Positions 27,766-38,195 of a DNA stretch of 64,000 bases are shown in pieces (the stretch's first letter is position 1; the number at the start of each line of letters is the position of its first letter). This DNA comes from Streptomyces sp. Q6 (GTDB lineage Bacteria; Actinomycetota; Actinomycetes; Streptomycetales; Streptomycetaceae): contig NZ_CP146023.1 of the NCBI RefSeq assembly GCF_036967205.1, forward strand, positions 248,001-312,000, in the 5' to 3' direction. The notes beneath the pieces are model-generated. The model saw only the letters and a list, made by a program, of their open reading frames with translations. It did no database searches and was not told where the DNA came from. Made by a program: the position numbers and the translations under genes.

Positions 27766-27818
27766 GTCCAGTGGCCTCTTAAAGTGGGGAAATGCGTAAA
27801 GGTCCAGCGGCCTCTTAA
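27766..27818 (+). promoter_or_regulatory. two direct repeats, probable operator
   Basis: GTCCAG(T/C)GGCCTCTTAA occurs at 27766-27782 and 27802-27818, 16 of 17 bases alike and 36 bp apart, ending about 35 bp before the SDR start. The spacing is close to three or four helical turns. The TetR gene two positions downstream is the likely binder. Confidence 0.5.
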
Positions 27819-27853
27819 GACGTCTCGACGAGAACAGGGAAAGAGGCACCACC

Positions 27854-28672
27854 ATGAGCAAGACCTGGCTGATCACCGGAAGCTCCCGCGGCCTTGGCCG
27901 CGCCATCGCCGAAGCCGTGCTGGCGGCCGGCAACACCCTGCTCGCCACCGCCCGGCGCACCGAGCCCATGAACGACCTTGTCGAGAAGTACGGCGACCAG
28001 GTCCGGCTGGTCACCCTGGACGTGACCGACGCCGAAGCCTCCCGACGGGCCGTGCAGGCCGCCGTCGACGCCTTCGGCCGCCTTGACGTCGTGGTCAACA
28101 ACGCCGGCTACGCCGACATGGCCGCCCTGGAGGACATGTCCGATCAGGCCTTCCGCGACCAGATCGACGCCAACCTCTTCGGCGTCGTCAACGTCACCCG
28201 CGCCGCCCTCCCCGTCCTGCGGCAGCAGGGCTCCGGCCACATCATCCAGATCTCCTCCGTCGGCGGCAGGGTCGCAGTCCCGGGCCTGGGCGCCTATCAG
28301 GCCGCCAAGTGGGCGGTGGGAGGCTTCTCCGAGGTCCTGGCCCAGGAGGTGGCCCCCCTCGGCATCAAGGTCACCGTCGCCGAGCCGGGCGGCATGCGTA
28401 CCGACTGGGCCGGCTCCTCCATGGCCACCCCGCCGGTAAGCGAGCCGTACCAGCAGGTCGTCGGCGGTGCGGTCGCCGCCATCCGTGGCCAGAACGGCAA
28501 GCAGCCCGGCGACCCGGGACGCATCGCCCAGATCCTCCTCGACATCGTGGAGGCCGAGCGACCGCCGCTGCGTCTGCTGCTCGGCAAGGACGCCGTCCAA
28601 GTCGCGCAGGCCTTCGCCGAGAACCTCGCCGCCGGGGACGCCGAGTGGCGCCACGTGAGCGAATCGGTATGA
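27854..28672 (+). CDS. short-chain dehydrogenase/reductase
   Basis: 272 residues from ATG 27854, with GGGAAAGAGG about 7 nt upstream. The NAD(P)-binding motif T-G-S-S-R-G-L-G-R is at residues 8-16, N-N-A-G-Y in the middle, and the catalytic Ser (I-S-S-V-G-G) and Tyr/Lys (Y-Q-A-A-K) follow. The arginine after the glycine motif favours NADPH. The substrate is unknown; similar proteins are annotated as ketoacyl reductase or oxidoreductase. It sits with a TetR gene downstream on the same strand and repeated operator-like sites upstream. Confidence 0.9.
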   Translation: MSKTWLITGSSRGLGRAIAEAVLAAGNTLLATARRTEPMNDLVEKYGDQVRLVTLDVTDAEASRRAVQAAVDAFGRLDVVVNNAGYADMAALEDMSDQAFRDQIDANLFGVVNVTRAALPVLRQQGSGHIIQISSVGGRVAVPGLGAYQAAKWAVGGFSEVLAQEVAPLGIKVTVAEPGGMRTDWAGSSMATPPVSEPYQQVVGGAVAAIRGQNGKQPGDPGRIAQILLDIVEAERPPLRLLLGKDAVQVAQAFAENLAAGDAEWRHVSESV

Positions 28673-28837
28673 CACGTGAGCCCGTTCCGGCGCCCGGCAC
28701 CAGACACCCGAGGCAGGAACCCGCCCCGTCCCCAGACCCCTTCGGCGCCGCCCCAGGGGCCGGTGTCACCGGGGCTTAGGGTTGTCGCAGGCCGCGCCGC
28801 ACGGGCCGCGAGCAAGATGTTCCCCGGGGAAGCGACG

Positions 28838-29503
28838 ATGACAGCAGACGACCAGGCCGCCGGCTTTCAGCGCGCACGCAGCGCCGAGCAGCGGGAGATC
28901 CGCAAGCAGGCCATCCTCGACGCCGCGACGCAGCTGCTGACGGAGATGCCGGTGAGCGAGATCAGCCTGAGGGAGCTGAGCCGCCGGGTCGGGCTGTCGA
29001 AGACCAACGTCGTGCGCTACTTCGAGACCAGGGAAGCGGTTTTCTTCGAACTCCTCAACCGTTCCCTGGCCCGGTGGGTCGACGACCTGTCCACCGAACT
29101 GGCGACGACTGAAAGGTCCTCCACCGCGGTCACCGACACCTTGGCCCACTCGCTGGCCGGCCGCCCGCTGCTGTGCGACCTGTTCAGCGTCCTGGGCTCG
29201 GAACTCGAGCGGAACATCTCCACCGAATCGGCACGCGAGTTCAAGCTCGCCCACGTCCGGCTCCTGCGGACTTTGGCCGACCTCCTGCGCCAGCACATCA
29301 CCGGCCTGACACCGGACGCCGCCCGCGAACTGGTCTCCCTGACCGTCGTCTGCACGGCCGGGCTCTGGCCGTTCGCCCATCCCTCGGACGCCGTCGCCGA
29401 AGCCCAGCGGCACCCCGAACTCACTGACACCAGGGTCGACTTCGCCGCGATGCTCAGCCGTACCCTGCACCTCCTCGTCACCGGACTGGTGCGTACGCGC
29501 TGA
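28838..29503 (+). CDS. TetR-family transcriptional regulator
   Basis: 221 residues from ATG 28838, with GGGGAA 6 nt upstream. The helix-turn-helix reads I-R-K-Q-A-I-L-D-A-A, then I-S-L-R-E-L-S-R-R-V-G-L-S-K-T-N and V-V-R-Y-F-E-T-R-E. A TetR C-terminal ligand domain follows. It lies 165 bp behind the SDR gene in the same direction and probably controls it through the repeats at 27766-27818. Confidence 0.9.
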   Translation: MTADDQAAGFQRARSAEQREIRKQAILDAATQLLTEMPVSEISLRELSRRVGLSKTNVVRYFETREAVFFELLNRSLARWVDDLSTELATTERSSTAVTDTLAHSLAGRPLLCDLFSVLGSELERNISTESAREFKLAHVRLLRTLADLLRQHITGLTPDAARELVSLTVVCTAGLWPFAHPSDAVAEAQRHPELTDTRVDFAAMLSRTLHLLVTGLVRTR

Positions 29504-29530
29504 CCCTGGCCGGCGCACCGGTCCGGCGGC

Positions 29531-30283
29531 TCAGCGCAGGAGCCCGCTCACCGCTCCGTCGACGTGGAGGTTCTGTCCACTGACCCACCGTCCGTCCGGA
29601 CCGGCCAGAAAGGCGACCACGTCGGCGATGTCGGCGGGCTCGCCCAGTCTGCCGAAGGGCGACAACCCGGCGGCCTGCCGCAGGGCCCCCTCGGAGTTCA
29701 CCGAACGCAGCAGATCGGTGTCGGTGAAACCAGGCGAGACCGTGTTGGAGGTGATGCCGCGCGAACCCAGCTCCAGCGCCGCCACGGTCGTGAACTGCTC
29801 GACGGCGCCCTTACTGCCCGCGTAGACGGCCGCCCCCGGAATCGCCAGCCGGGTGTTGATCGTGGACATGGTGATGATCCGGCCGCCGTCGCGCATGTGC
29901 CGGGCCGCGTCCCGCAGAGCGAGGAACACCGCCTTGGCGTTGACGGCCATGACCCGGTCGAAGTCCTCGTCGGTGGTCTCCGTGAGCGGGGCGGGAACCG
30001 CGCATCCGGCGTTGTTCACCAGGATGTCGAACCCGCCCAGCCACTCGCGGGCCGCTGCCAGGAATTCCTGTACCGCGTCGGGCTCCGCCAGATCGGCCCG
30101 GAACCCTTTCGCCCCGCCGCCGTCCGCCGCCGTCCTGTGCTCCAACTCGACGGCGGGCCCGGCACCGGAGCGGTAGGAGAAGGCCACGCGTGCCCCGTCG
30201 GCGGCGAGGCGTTCCACCACCGATCGGCCTATCCCGCGCGACCCGCCGGTCACGATGGCGCCCATACCCTGAAGCTTCCGCAT
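29531..30283 (-). CDS. short-chain dehydrogenase/reductase
   Basis: 250 residues from ATG 30283. T-G-G-S-R-G-I-G-R cofactor motif, N-N-A-G-C, catalytic M-S-T-I-N and Y-A-G-S-K, and the C-terminal G-Q-N-L-H-V-D-G-A that marks the FabG-like classical SDRs. It is convergent with the TetR gene, with 27 bp between stops. The substrate is not predictable. Confidence 0.92.
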   Translation of the reverse strand: MRKLQGMGAIVTGGSRGIGRSVVERLAADGARVAFSYRSGAGPAVELEHRTAADGGGAKGFRADLAEPDAVQEFLAAAREWLGGFDILVNNAGCAVPAPLTETTDEDFDRVMAVNAKAVFLALRDAARHMRDGGRIITMSTINTRLAIPGAAVYAGSKGAVEQFTTVAALELGSRGITSNTVSPGFTDTDLLRSVNSEGALRQAAGLSPFGRLGEPADIADVVAFLAGPDGRWVSGQNLHVDGAVSGLLR

Positions 30284-30581
30284 GCTGTCTCAGCCCCGGT
30301 CCGTAGCCAATGCCGCTGTGGGCACCCTTGGCCCACTCCGCTTCCGTTGGTCGAAGCCACCGCGGGGCCAGATCTGCAGCTCGGTCCCGTTGGTGGAGCT
30401 GTGGCCGGTGACGTTGAGGCAGGACAGAACTGAAGGCTGCCGGTCGGGGGGCATTCTGTATCTCACACAGTCATGACGTGTACGGCACGACACCGAGTTC
30501 ACCGAGCCGCCGCCGGGAACCGATCACGTGCGTCATGCGGTTGCGACCATCAAGCCGTCATGGGCCGAAGGCTCCGAGGCT

Positions 30582-30780
30582 GAGGCGCTGTTCCACTTCG
30601 CGACCAGCGCGCCAGGGGCCGCACAAGCAGCACGGTTCTGGCGCGAGGCCCTCGGCTTTGGCCGCACGGCCACAGTGGACCCGATCGCCGAGGTGCGCGT
30701 CTGCTGTCGATCCGAGCGGACAGCGCTGGATATCAGCCGGCCCGCGCCCGCCACCCTCCCCGAGCGCTGGACGGACACCT
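30582..30780 (+). pseudogene. degenerate VOC/glyoxalase-like fragment
   Basis: In one frame the stretch reads L-F-H-F-A-T-S-A-P, then A-A-R-F-W-R-E-A-L-G-F, which is the opening of a vicinal-oxygen-chelate domain of the glyoxalase-like type. Beyond about 65 residues the frame turns into low-quality sequence, while another frame resumes a plausible P-H-V-F-L-P-N-L-L. It looks like a truncated, frameshifted remnant. The rest of 30284-30913 holds no gene I can support. Confidence 0.35.
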
Positions 30781-30913
30781 GCGCCCGTGAGGCGCTCACG
30801 GGCAGCCCCCCGTGCCCCACGTTTTCCTCCCCAACCTGTTGCGCCTCGGCTTCGATGTGGTCGACGAGCGGCAGAGCCGGGTGCGGTGGCCGCGCCTCGT
30901 ACGGTGTGACGGA

Positions 30914-32107
30914 TCAGCTGCGAGCATCGTTCGGCACGGTGATCTGGCGTTCTCCCCAGCCCATCTTGCTGGTTGCCTGGTAATTGACTGCCGTACCTGC
31001 CTTGAGTCCCGCTGCCTTGGCCCTGGCCGAGGGCTCGACGAGCAGGAGTTCGTCGCTGAGCATGTCGCCGGTGGCGGGGTCGATGACCAGCCGCTCCTGC
31101 GTGGTCCCGAGCGGCGTCCGGTACGTGCCGGGGAACGCGACGGCCACACCTTCGCGGCCCAGCGGGTCGGTGACATGACCGACCACACGAACACCGGGCA
31201 GAGCGGCCATCAGACGGTACGCCGCGGCCCGGACGCCGGGCTTCACGGGCATGGTGACGAGGTTGCCCGCCTGACGCAGCATCCAGGCACTGCGGCCCGA
31301 CGCGCCGCCGTCGGCGCCGTTGTCCTGTGCGTACAACTTCTCCAGATAGCGGCGGAGTTCACCGCTGGTGGAGGGCAGTGCCCGCAGGTCTTGGTACGTG
31401 ACGTTGTTCGGGCCGACGGCGTAGATCTTGCCACCGATGTCTGTGCGCATGACCGTGGGCCGCCCGGTGCCCATCTTCAAGGCGACCTTGTGCGTTCCGC
31501 TCTGTTGTCCGGCCTCGACCTGGAGCGTGTGCGGCGAGCCCGCGGCTTTCCACACCGCCTCGTCCGCCGCCGTGCGGGGCTCGACCTCGGCGTCCAGACC
31601 GGACACCATGACACTCTTCGTCCCCGGCCGCACCCCCACCGACCAGTTGTCGGTGGACGCGCTGCGCACGGCGAAGTACCGACCACCCGCCTCCGCGACA
31701 TCCACGTACTGCGCGAGCGTGGTGGTCTGCCAGTACGTCCCCCCGGCAGGAGCGGCTTCTGCCTTCTTGGCCGCGCTGAGCAGTTCGATCTGCCCGTCGA
31801 CCGTCGTTTTTGCGGTGCCGCTGGGCGCCTGCGTCGCGGGCGGATCGGCCGGTGCTTGCCGGTCGAAGGTGCCCACGGACACCACCACGGACGCCGCCAC
31901 CGCCACGAGGGCGACCGCCCCCAGCGGACGCAAACGCAGCGGCCGGCGCGCCGCCCGGCCGTCCACGGGCTCGGCGACGATGCGTACGAAGTCCTGCTGT
32001 TGCCGCCTGGATTCGGTCAGGCGAGCCGGGTCCAGCTCGTCGGGCCGCGCGTCCGCGAGCACCCGCATGACGTCGGCCGGCTTCGATCGCTCCTGTGAGT
32101 TCTTCAC
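30914..32107 (-). CDS. CU044_5270-family membrane protein
   Basis: 397 residues from GTG 32107, with AGGAG 7 nt upstream. The start overlaps the sigma-factor stop by 4 bp (GTGA), so translation is coupled. About 60 cytoplasmic residues, one membrane helix (V-A-L-V-A-V-A-A-S-V-V-V-S-V), then a large extracytoplasmic domain with Q-I-E-L-L-S-A-A and L-V-I-D-P-A-T-G. This is the CU044_5270 family, regularly encoded after ECF sigma factors in actinomycetes. Position and topology suggest an anti-sigma or sensor role, but that is inference. Confidence 0.85.
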   Translation of the reverse strand: MKNSQERSKPADVMRVLADARPDELDPARLTESRRQQQDFVRIVAEPVDGRAARRPLRLRPLGAVALVAVAASVVVSVGTFDRQAPADPPATQAPSGTAKTTVDGQIELLSAAKKAEAAPAGGTYWQTTTLAQYVDVAEAGGRYFAVRSASTDNWSVGVRPGTKSVMVSGLDAEVEPRTAADEAVWKAAGSPHTLQVEAGQQSGTHKVALKMGTGRPTVMRTDIGGKIYAVGPNNVTYQDLRALPSTSGELRRYLEKLYAQDNGADGGASGRSAWMLRQAGNLVTMPVKPGVRAAAYRLMAALPGVRVVGHVTDPLGREGVAVAFPGTYRTPLGTTQERLVIDPATGDMLSDELLLVEPSARAKAAGLKAGTAVNYQATSKMGWGERQITVPNDARS

Positions 32108-32679
32108 GCGGGTGCTCCTTTGCTGTGCGGTTGGGTGACGCCTGCGGTGGGTGCGGAGGCCGCCTCGGCGGGGTCGGACGCCTGCGCTGTCTCGAGGGCC
32201 TTCTCCAGGCGTCGGCGCGCACGGTAGAGACGGACGGACAGTGCTGCGCCGGTGCACTTGAGGACCTGGGTGGCCTCCTTCGTGCTCAGGCCGTGCCAGG
32301 CGATCAGGGTCAGCAACTCCCGGTCGCTCTCCGGCAGATTCGCGAGGGCCTCCAGCGCGATGTGCCGATCGGCGACCATCGCCGCGACGTCTCCGGCCTG
32401 GGCCTGGGTGCCACTGGCCACGCGCTGTGCTTCCTCGGCGGCGAGGAGGTATCGCAGAGCGTCCCCGCGGCGCATCTCCCGCACCAGATTGCGGGCCACC
32501 CCGAACAGCCACGGCAGGCTCGGGTGGGGGACGTCGTTGTGGATGCGCCGCCAGGCAACGGTGAACGTTTCGCTGGTGATGTCCTCGCCCACCTGGCGTC
32601 CCACCAGACTGGTGGCGTAGGCGAGGACCCGTGGGTAGTACTCCTCGTAGACATCGTGGAAGCGCTCGGCGGGTGTCAC
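32104..32679 (-). CDS. ECF RNA polymerase sigma factor
   Basis: 191 residues. I prefer GTG 32679 because GAGGGG lies 6 nt before it; the GTG two codons earlier (32685) would put the ribosome site too close. Region 2 reads Y-P-R-V-L-A-Y-A, then E-D-I-T-S-E-T-F-T-V-A-W. Region 4 reads L-P-E-S-D-R-E-L-L-T-L, then L-S-T-K-E-A-T-Q-V-L. Region 3 is absent, as in ECF factors. It directs polymerase to a regulon not visible here and is coupled to the membrane protein that follows. Confidence 0.92.
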   Translation of the reverse strand: MTPAERFHDVYEEYYPRVLAYATSLVGRQVGEDITSETFTVAWRRIHNDVPHPSLPWLFGVARNLVREMRRGDALRYLLAAEEAQRVASGTQAQAGDVAAMVADRHIALEALANLPESDRELLTLIAWHGLSTKEATQVLKCTGAALSVRLYRARRRLEKALETAQASDPAEAASAPTAGVTQPHSKGAPA

Positions 32680-32867
32680 GAGCACCCCCTCATCTCGGTT
32701 TTCATACCTGGAAATGTGGGAAACGGCCCGCTTCTTACCAGCAGGCGAGAAATACCTGTGTGATCGGCATCACGTCTTTGCGGGCCTCGCGTGGGCCGCG
32801 GGGAATGAGCGGTACCGCCTGCCCGCCCCGTGGCAGATCCCCGAGCACCCACCGAGGTCCCGGATGA

Positions 32868-33794
32868 TCAGGAAGCGCCGGCCCGGGCCCCGGATGCGGC
32901 GGCGAGAGCCTTCAGCGCGGGCCAATCCACCCGCGGTTGGCGCAGGTTGCGCTTGCGGAGGTAGGCGCTCGTCGCGCGACGGGCGTTACGCAGGGTGCGA
33001 GCGCCGCCTGCCGACGGCTCGACAACGCGGTGGGGCACCAGCAGCCAGCCATCATCATCGCCTGACCGACGCAACTCGCCCCGCACCAGTGCGTTGTACA
33101 GCCCGGCCAGCCGGTCGTCGTGGCGGTGCACGAGCAAGGAGGCCGGACCGGCCACCACTTCGCAATCGGCGGCGGTCTCCACCAGGAACCCCTCGGGCGT
33201 CGTTTGGACCGGCGTCCGCATGAGCAGGGGAGCGCCACAAGCGTCCCGGGCCCCGAGGACGGCGGTGGGAAAGCGCGCCAGAATGTCGGCGCCGGGGAGG
33301 GGAAGGCGCACGTCTACGGCGGAGTGCCGGTCGGCGGACTGCACGGACAGGGGCGGGCGGACGGTCACGGCTGTGGGGGTGATGGTGATCAGCAGCCGCA
33401 GGTAGTACCAGTCCATGAGCCAACGGGTGGGCAGATCCACATAATGCCGGCTGTCGGGCTGGCGGTCGAAGAGCATCGACCAATACGCCTCGTCGCCGGA
33501 CGGCGAAGTGACAATCTCCTCCGGGCAGATGGCCGTACCGGAGATGAACACCTGCTCTGCACCGTCCCATCCGCTGCCGGTGGGTTCTGAGAAGAGCAGG
33601 GCGACCCTGCTGTCGCGACGCACGTTGAGTGCCTTCTGGGCGAAGGCGATCGACGTGGTGACAAGAAACGTGTCGTCATCGCGGCGAAGGGGCGCTGTGG
33701 GCCAGGTGATCGGTGTGCCGTCCCGTGCGAGGGTCGCGAACTCGCAGGTCCGGTAGGCGTCGACAATCTTGGCGAGCGCGGAGTCCAGTGGCAT
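32868..33794 (-). CDS. pyridoxamine-5'-phosphate-oxidase-like flavin protein
   Basis: 308 residues from ATG 33794 (GTG 33803 is an alternative). The N-terminal part matches the FMN-binding split barrel: A-T-L-A-R-D-G-T-P-I-T-W-P, T-S-I-A-F-A-Q-K-A and N-V-R-R-D-S-R-V-A-L-L. The second half may be a related, degenerate barrel. Such proteins reduce or oxidise small molecules with FMN or F420; the substrate is unknown. It has no close operon partner; the sigma factor is 180 bp downstream on the same strand. Confidence 0.75.
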   Translation of the reverse strand: MPLDSALAKIVDAYRTCEFATLARDGTPITWPTAPLRRDDDTFLVTTSIAFAQKALNVRRDSRVALLFSEPTGSGWDGAEQVFISGTAICPEEIVTSPSGDEAYWSMLFDRQPDSRHYVDLPTRWLMDWYYLRLLITITPTAVTVRPPLSVQSADRHSAVDVRLPLPGADILARFPTAVLGARDACGAPLLMRTPVQTTPEGFLVETAADCEVVAGPASLLVHRHDDRLAGLYNALVRGELRRSGDDDGWLLVPHRVVEPSAGGARTLRNARRATSAYLRKRNLRQPRVDWPALKALAAASGARAGAS

Positions 33795-34069
33795 CGGATG
33801 CACGACCTGTCTGTGTCGAAAGGGCTAAGGGGGAGGCGGTGTTCCGGCGCCGTGACCAGACACCTCGTCGAACCGGCCCGACCGGTGGGCCGCCCGCGTC
33901 AATGAAACGGCCGTGACTTCGCCTCAGGTTCATCGCGACGGGATGGTCGGGGGCTGAAGAGCATCGATGTTCCGCCCGCCTCCCCGGCGAAGGGCGAGTG
34001 CGCGGAAAGCTCCCGCGGGGCAGCTATTTCGCGCAAGGAGAGACGGGCGCGGTGTTCGAAGTCCAGTGA

Positions 34070-35589
<1,520 letters not shown>

Positions 35590-35621
35590 CGCACGCTGGG
35601 AGCCGCTCGGTCAGCGAGAGC

Positions 35622-36392
35622 TCAGCTGAGCCTGCCCCCATCGACCCGGAGTACGGCGCCGGTGACGTAGGAAGCACGGTCACTCAGCAGCCAGGCCGCC
35701 GCCTCGGCGATCTCATCGGGGTCGGCGGCACGTCGCAGCGCGGTCCGGCTGTTCAACTGGCCGATGACGCCGGGTGCCCGCTCTTCCCATCCGTGCAGCA
35801 TCTCGGTGAGTGTTGTGCCGGGGGCGATCGCGTTGACACGGATGCCTTCCGGGCCGTACGTCGCGGCGGCTGACGTGGTGAGGTGGTTGAGCGCCGCCTT
35901 CGCGGCGCCGTACGCGGGCAGCGTGGGATTGGGCAGCAGACTGCCGACGCTGGAGTTGTTGACGATCGCACCTGTCCCGGCGGTCGCGCGGATCGCGGCG
36001 ACCTCGGCGTTCATGGCTAGCCACTGGCCTTTGAGGTTGACGGCGCTGACCTGGTCGAAATCGGCTTCCGCCAACTGGTCCATCGGGCCGGGTGGTTGGG
36101 CCGTGGCGCCGTTGTTGAAGGCGATGTCGAGACGGCCGTACAGCGTGACAGCCCGATCGACGGCGGCCTGGATGCTGACCCGGTCCGCCAGATCGCAGAT
36201 CACATGATCCGCGGTGCCACCGGCCTCCCGGATCTCGGCCGTGACTGCTTCGAGCTGGGACTCCGTACGCGATGTAAGCAGGAGGTAGGCGCCTTCCCTG
36301 GCGAACAGCCGGGCCGCGGCGGCGCCAATGCCCCGCCCGACGCCGGTGACGAAGGCGACCTTGCCATCGAGCAGGCGCGACGCATGACTCAT
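35622..36392 (-). CDS. short-chain dehydrogenase/reductase
   Basis: 256 residues from ATG 36392. T-G-V-G-R-G-I-G-A cofactor loop, N-N-G-A (in place of N-N-A-G), catalytic N-S-S-V-G and Y-G-A-A-K, and G-A-V-L-R-V-D-G-G at the end. Its start codon overlaps the stop of the upstream XRE gene (ATGA), so the two are translationally coupled and the regulator probably controls it. It converges with the hydrolase. Confidence 0.9.
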   Translation of the reverse strand: MSHASRLLDGKVAFVTGVGRGIGAAAARLFAREGAYLLLTSRTESQLEAVTAEIREAGGTADHVICDLADRVSIQAAVDRAVTLYGRLDIAFNNGATAQPPGPMDQLAEADFDQVSAVNLKGQWLAMNAEVAAIRATAGTGAIVNNSSVGSLLPNPTLPAYGAAKAALNHLTTSAAATYGPEGIRVNAIAPGTTLTEMLHGWEERAPGVIGQLNSRTALRRAADPDEIAEAAAWLLSDRASYVTGAVLRVDGGRLS

Positions 36393-36607
36393 GCGGCGAT
36401 TCTGCCTTCTGCCGGAGCGGCAGAGGGCTGAGTCCGTCGTATCGAGCGCACCGCCACAACGAAGGTGCCTCGTGATCGACTGCGCCCACGCTCCATGTCG
36501 CTGATCGCGCGGACACTGAGGCCCGCGGCCTCCGACAGCCGCTCGAGCGTCAGCCGCGACTCTTGCCGTGCCTCCCGCAGCAGTGAGCCGAATGTCTGGC
36601 CGTCCAT
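36389..36607 (-). CDS. small XRE-family regulator
   Basis: 72 residues from ATG 36607. A helix-turn-helix reads F-G-S-L-L-R-E-A-R-Q-E-S-R-L-T, then L-S-E-A-A-G-L-S-V-R-A-I-S-D-M-E-R-G. This DNA-binding module is normally fused to large ATPase/TPR bodies in streptomycetes, so the 72-residue form may be a truncated remnant. Overlap with the SDR start suggests it is still expressed. Its own start has no strong ribosome site. Confidence 0.65.
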   Translation of the reverse strand: MDGQTFGSLLREARQESRLTLERLSEAAGLSVRAISDMERGRSRSRGTFVVAVRSIRRTQPSAAPAEGRIAA

Positions 36608-36839
36608 CGTTCCCCATGTACCCCGAGGTCTCTCCCGAAGCGCGCTTCGGCACCCGCCCGGCGCGACCCCATGTTGCGCAATACCAGCCCGCATTGCCCC
36701 CATTGTGGAATGACCACTCTGCCACGTGTGCTGCGGTCCGCAGGTGGTGATCTCCGATTCCCGAAGTGGGACGCCAGGTCGGGGCGTGCGCGGCTGGGTG
36801 GACTTCCGCGGGGAGGACGGTTACGGCATCGCACGAGAC

Positions 36840-36847
36840 ACACGTGT
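36840..36847. promoter_or_regulatory. ACACGTGT palindrome
   Basis: Exact copy of the recurring intergenic 8-mer, inside the 411-bp gap between the XRE gene and ohr. Confidence 0.35.
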
Positions 36848-36893
36848 TTGGTTCGAAACGTACATCTTCACACTTGTTCATTGCGACACCGGC

Positions 36894-36919
36894 TTGACAG
36901 GTGACGCGGGCGATAGCAT
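36894..36919 (+). promoter_or_regulatory. candidate ohr promoter
   Basis: TTGACA at 36894-36899 with TAGCAT at 36914-36919. The 14-bp spacing is short for a sigma-70-type promoter, and a -10 a few bases further on is also possible. The rest of 36608-37018 holds no gene. Confidence 0.35.
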
Positions 36920-37018
36920 GCTGATGTCACCGCCTGAACCAGTGACGTTGGATCCGATGCCGTCCCGGCAGGGCACCTGAAGAGTGCCTCTTTTCGACCC
37001 AGATGGGGAGCAGCAGTC

Positions 37019-37444
37019 ATGGCCACTAGCTACACCGCCGTTGTCGACGTCGACGGAGAGGGGCGCAATGGCGGTCACGTGCACTCCTCGGACGGACTGC
37101 TCGACTTCGCCCTCGCCCTGCCCAAGGAACTCGGTGGCTCTGGTGCGGCGACCAACCCCGAGCAGCTCTTCGCCGCGGGCTGGGCCGCTTGTTTCCTCGG
37201 GGCCCTACGTCGCGCGGCGACTTCCCGCAAGATCCGCCTCACCAGCACCACGATCAGTGCCGAGGTCACGCTCACCCACGGGGACGACGGCGAGTTCTCC
37301 CTGTCCGCGACCCTCTCCCCGGTGCTCGGCGGCGTCGACGGCGTCACTGCCCAGGAGCTCGCCGACGCGGCCCACCAGCTCTGCCCGTACTCCAAGGCCA
37401 CGCGCGGCAACATCGCCGTCACCATCAACGCTTCCGCGGCCTGA
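37019..37444 (+). CDS. ohr: organic hydroperoxide resistance protein Ohr
   Basis: 141 residues from ATG 37019, with GGGGAG 7 nt upstream. The OsmC/Ohr fold shows its hallmarks: N-P-E-Q-L-F-A-A-G-W-A-A-C with redox Cys58, and C-P-Y-S-K-A-T-R-G-N with Cys122. These two cysteines reduce alkyl hydroperoxides to alcohols, with dihydrolipoamide as the usual reductant. Length fits the family. No OhrR gene adjoins it, so it may be controlled from elsewhere. A very strong terminator follows 14 bp after the stop. Confidence 0.95.
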   Translation: MATSYTAVVDVDGEGRNGGHVHSSDGLLDFALALPKELGGSGAATNPEQLFAAGWAACFLGALRRAATSRKIRLTSTTISAEVTLTHGDDGEFSLSATLSPVLGGVDGVTAQELADAAHQLCPYSKATRGNIAVTINASAA

Positions 37445-37458
37445 CCCCACCCCAGATT

Positions 37459-37498
37459 GCGGGCCCCGTGCGCCTTCCCCCCCCAGCACGGGGCCCGC
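37459..37498 (+). terminator. strong ohr terminator
   Basis: A 13-bp perfect stem, GCGGGCCCCGTGC with GCACGGGGCCCGC, around a 14-nt C-rich loop, immediately after ohr. Confidence 0.75.
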
Positions 37499-37518
37499 TC
37501 CCGGCCCGGGCCGGGAGC
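37497..37518. repeat. 22-bp perfect palindrome
   Basis: A perfect self-complementary 22-mer of GC-rich sequence overlapping the end of the ohr terminator by 2 bp. It may be a second terminator element or a regulator site. Confidence 0.4.
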
Positions 37519-37775
37519 GCCGACTCGAGGAAGACGGCACACATGTTCGGCAGGACACAGGCACAGATACGCAGCCCTCGACAGCACCGCCGTGCCGTCT
37601 CCCTACCGGCCACACCGGCCCCCGATGCCTACGAACGCCCCGGGCCACCGGCTCCGGTGACTGCCTCCGGCGCTGACGGGCTTGATGCCGCGCACGTGTG
37701 GGTGTGGTCCGCGACCGCGGTCATGTGGGGCTACGGGCCGACGCCGTCGGACTTCCTCGACCGGACGGAGGGTCG

Positions 37776-38190
37776 ATGACCACGGCCCGAGACCTCGCGC
37801 TCCTCGTCCTGGACGGAACGTACGACCGATGTGCCGAGCCGTCCGAGCTGTCGCTGGCGCTCGCGGGGGCGAGACCATCGACATGCTGGAGCTCGGTGGT
37901 CTGACGCTCGACGGTTTCAGCATCGTGCCCCCTACCCGGACGGCCACCGGTGATGGACCAGGCTTCTGCCGTGCTCACCCGGCTGTACCCGTACGAGAGG
38001 GCCGCGTTGCTCACCGCCGCCAGGATCTGCAGCCCTGACGGATCGGGGACGTTCGACGAGAGCCTGCTCGGGGAAGTGGTCACGACGGTGCTGGCGGCCG
38101 TCGGCGAATCCGTGGCAGAGCGGGAGGCCGTACGTCTGCGCTGCGGGATCGAGTACGCCGCATTCGACAACGTGTGGCGTGACGAAACGG
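37776..38190 (+). pseudogene. frameshifted GPP34-family gene
   Basis: The ATG at 37776 opens M-T-T-A-R-D-L-A-L-L-V-L-D-G-T and L-S-L-A-L-A-G-A, the N-terminus of GPP34 (Golgi phosphoprotein 3-like) proteins. A one-base change near 37865 moves the sequel (I-D-M-L-E-L-G-G-L-T-L-D-G) to a second frame, and another near 37950 moves the C-terminal A-V-L-T-R and I-E-Y-A-A-F-D-N-V-W-R to a third. The middle of the protein is also missing. The family match is by pattern. Confidence 0.5.
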
Positions 38191-38195
38191 CTCCG

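Noticed and set aside
27579-27799. 73-codon frame starting at GTG that overlaps the importer operon end
   Set aside because: Contains the operon terminator and the operator repeats; codon use is weak and no family fits.
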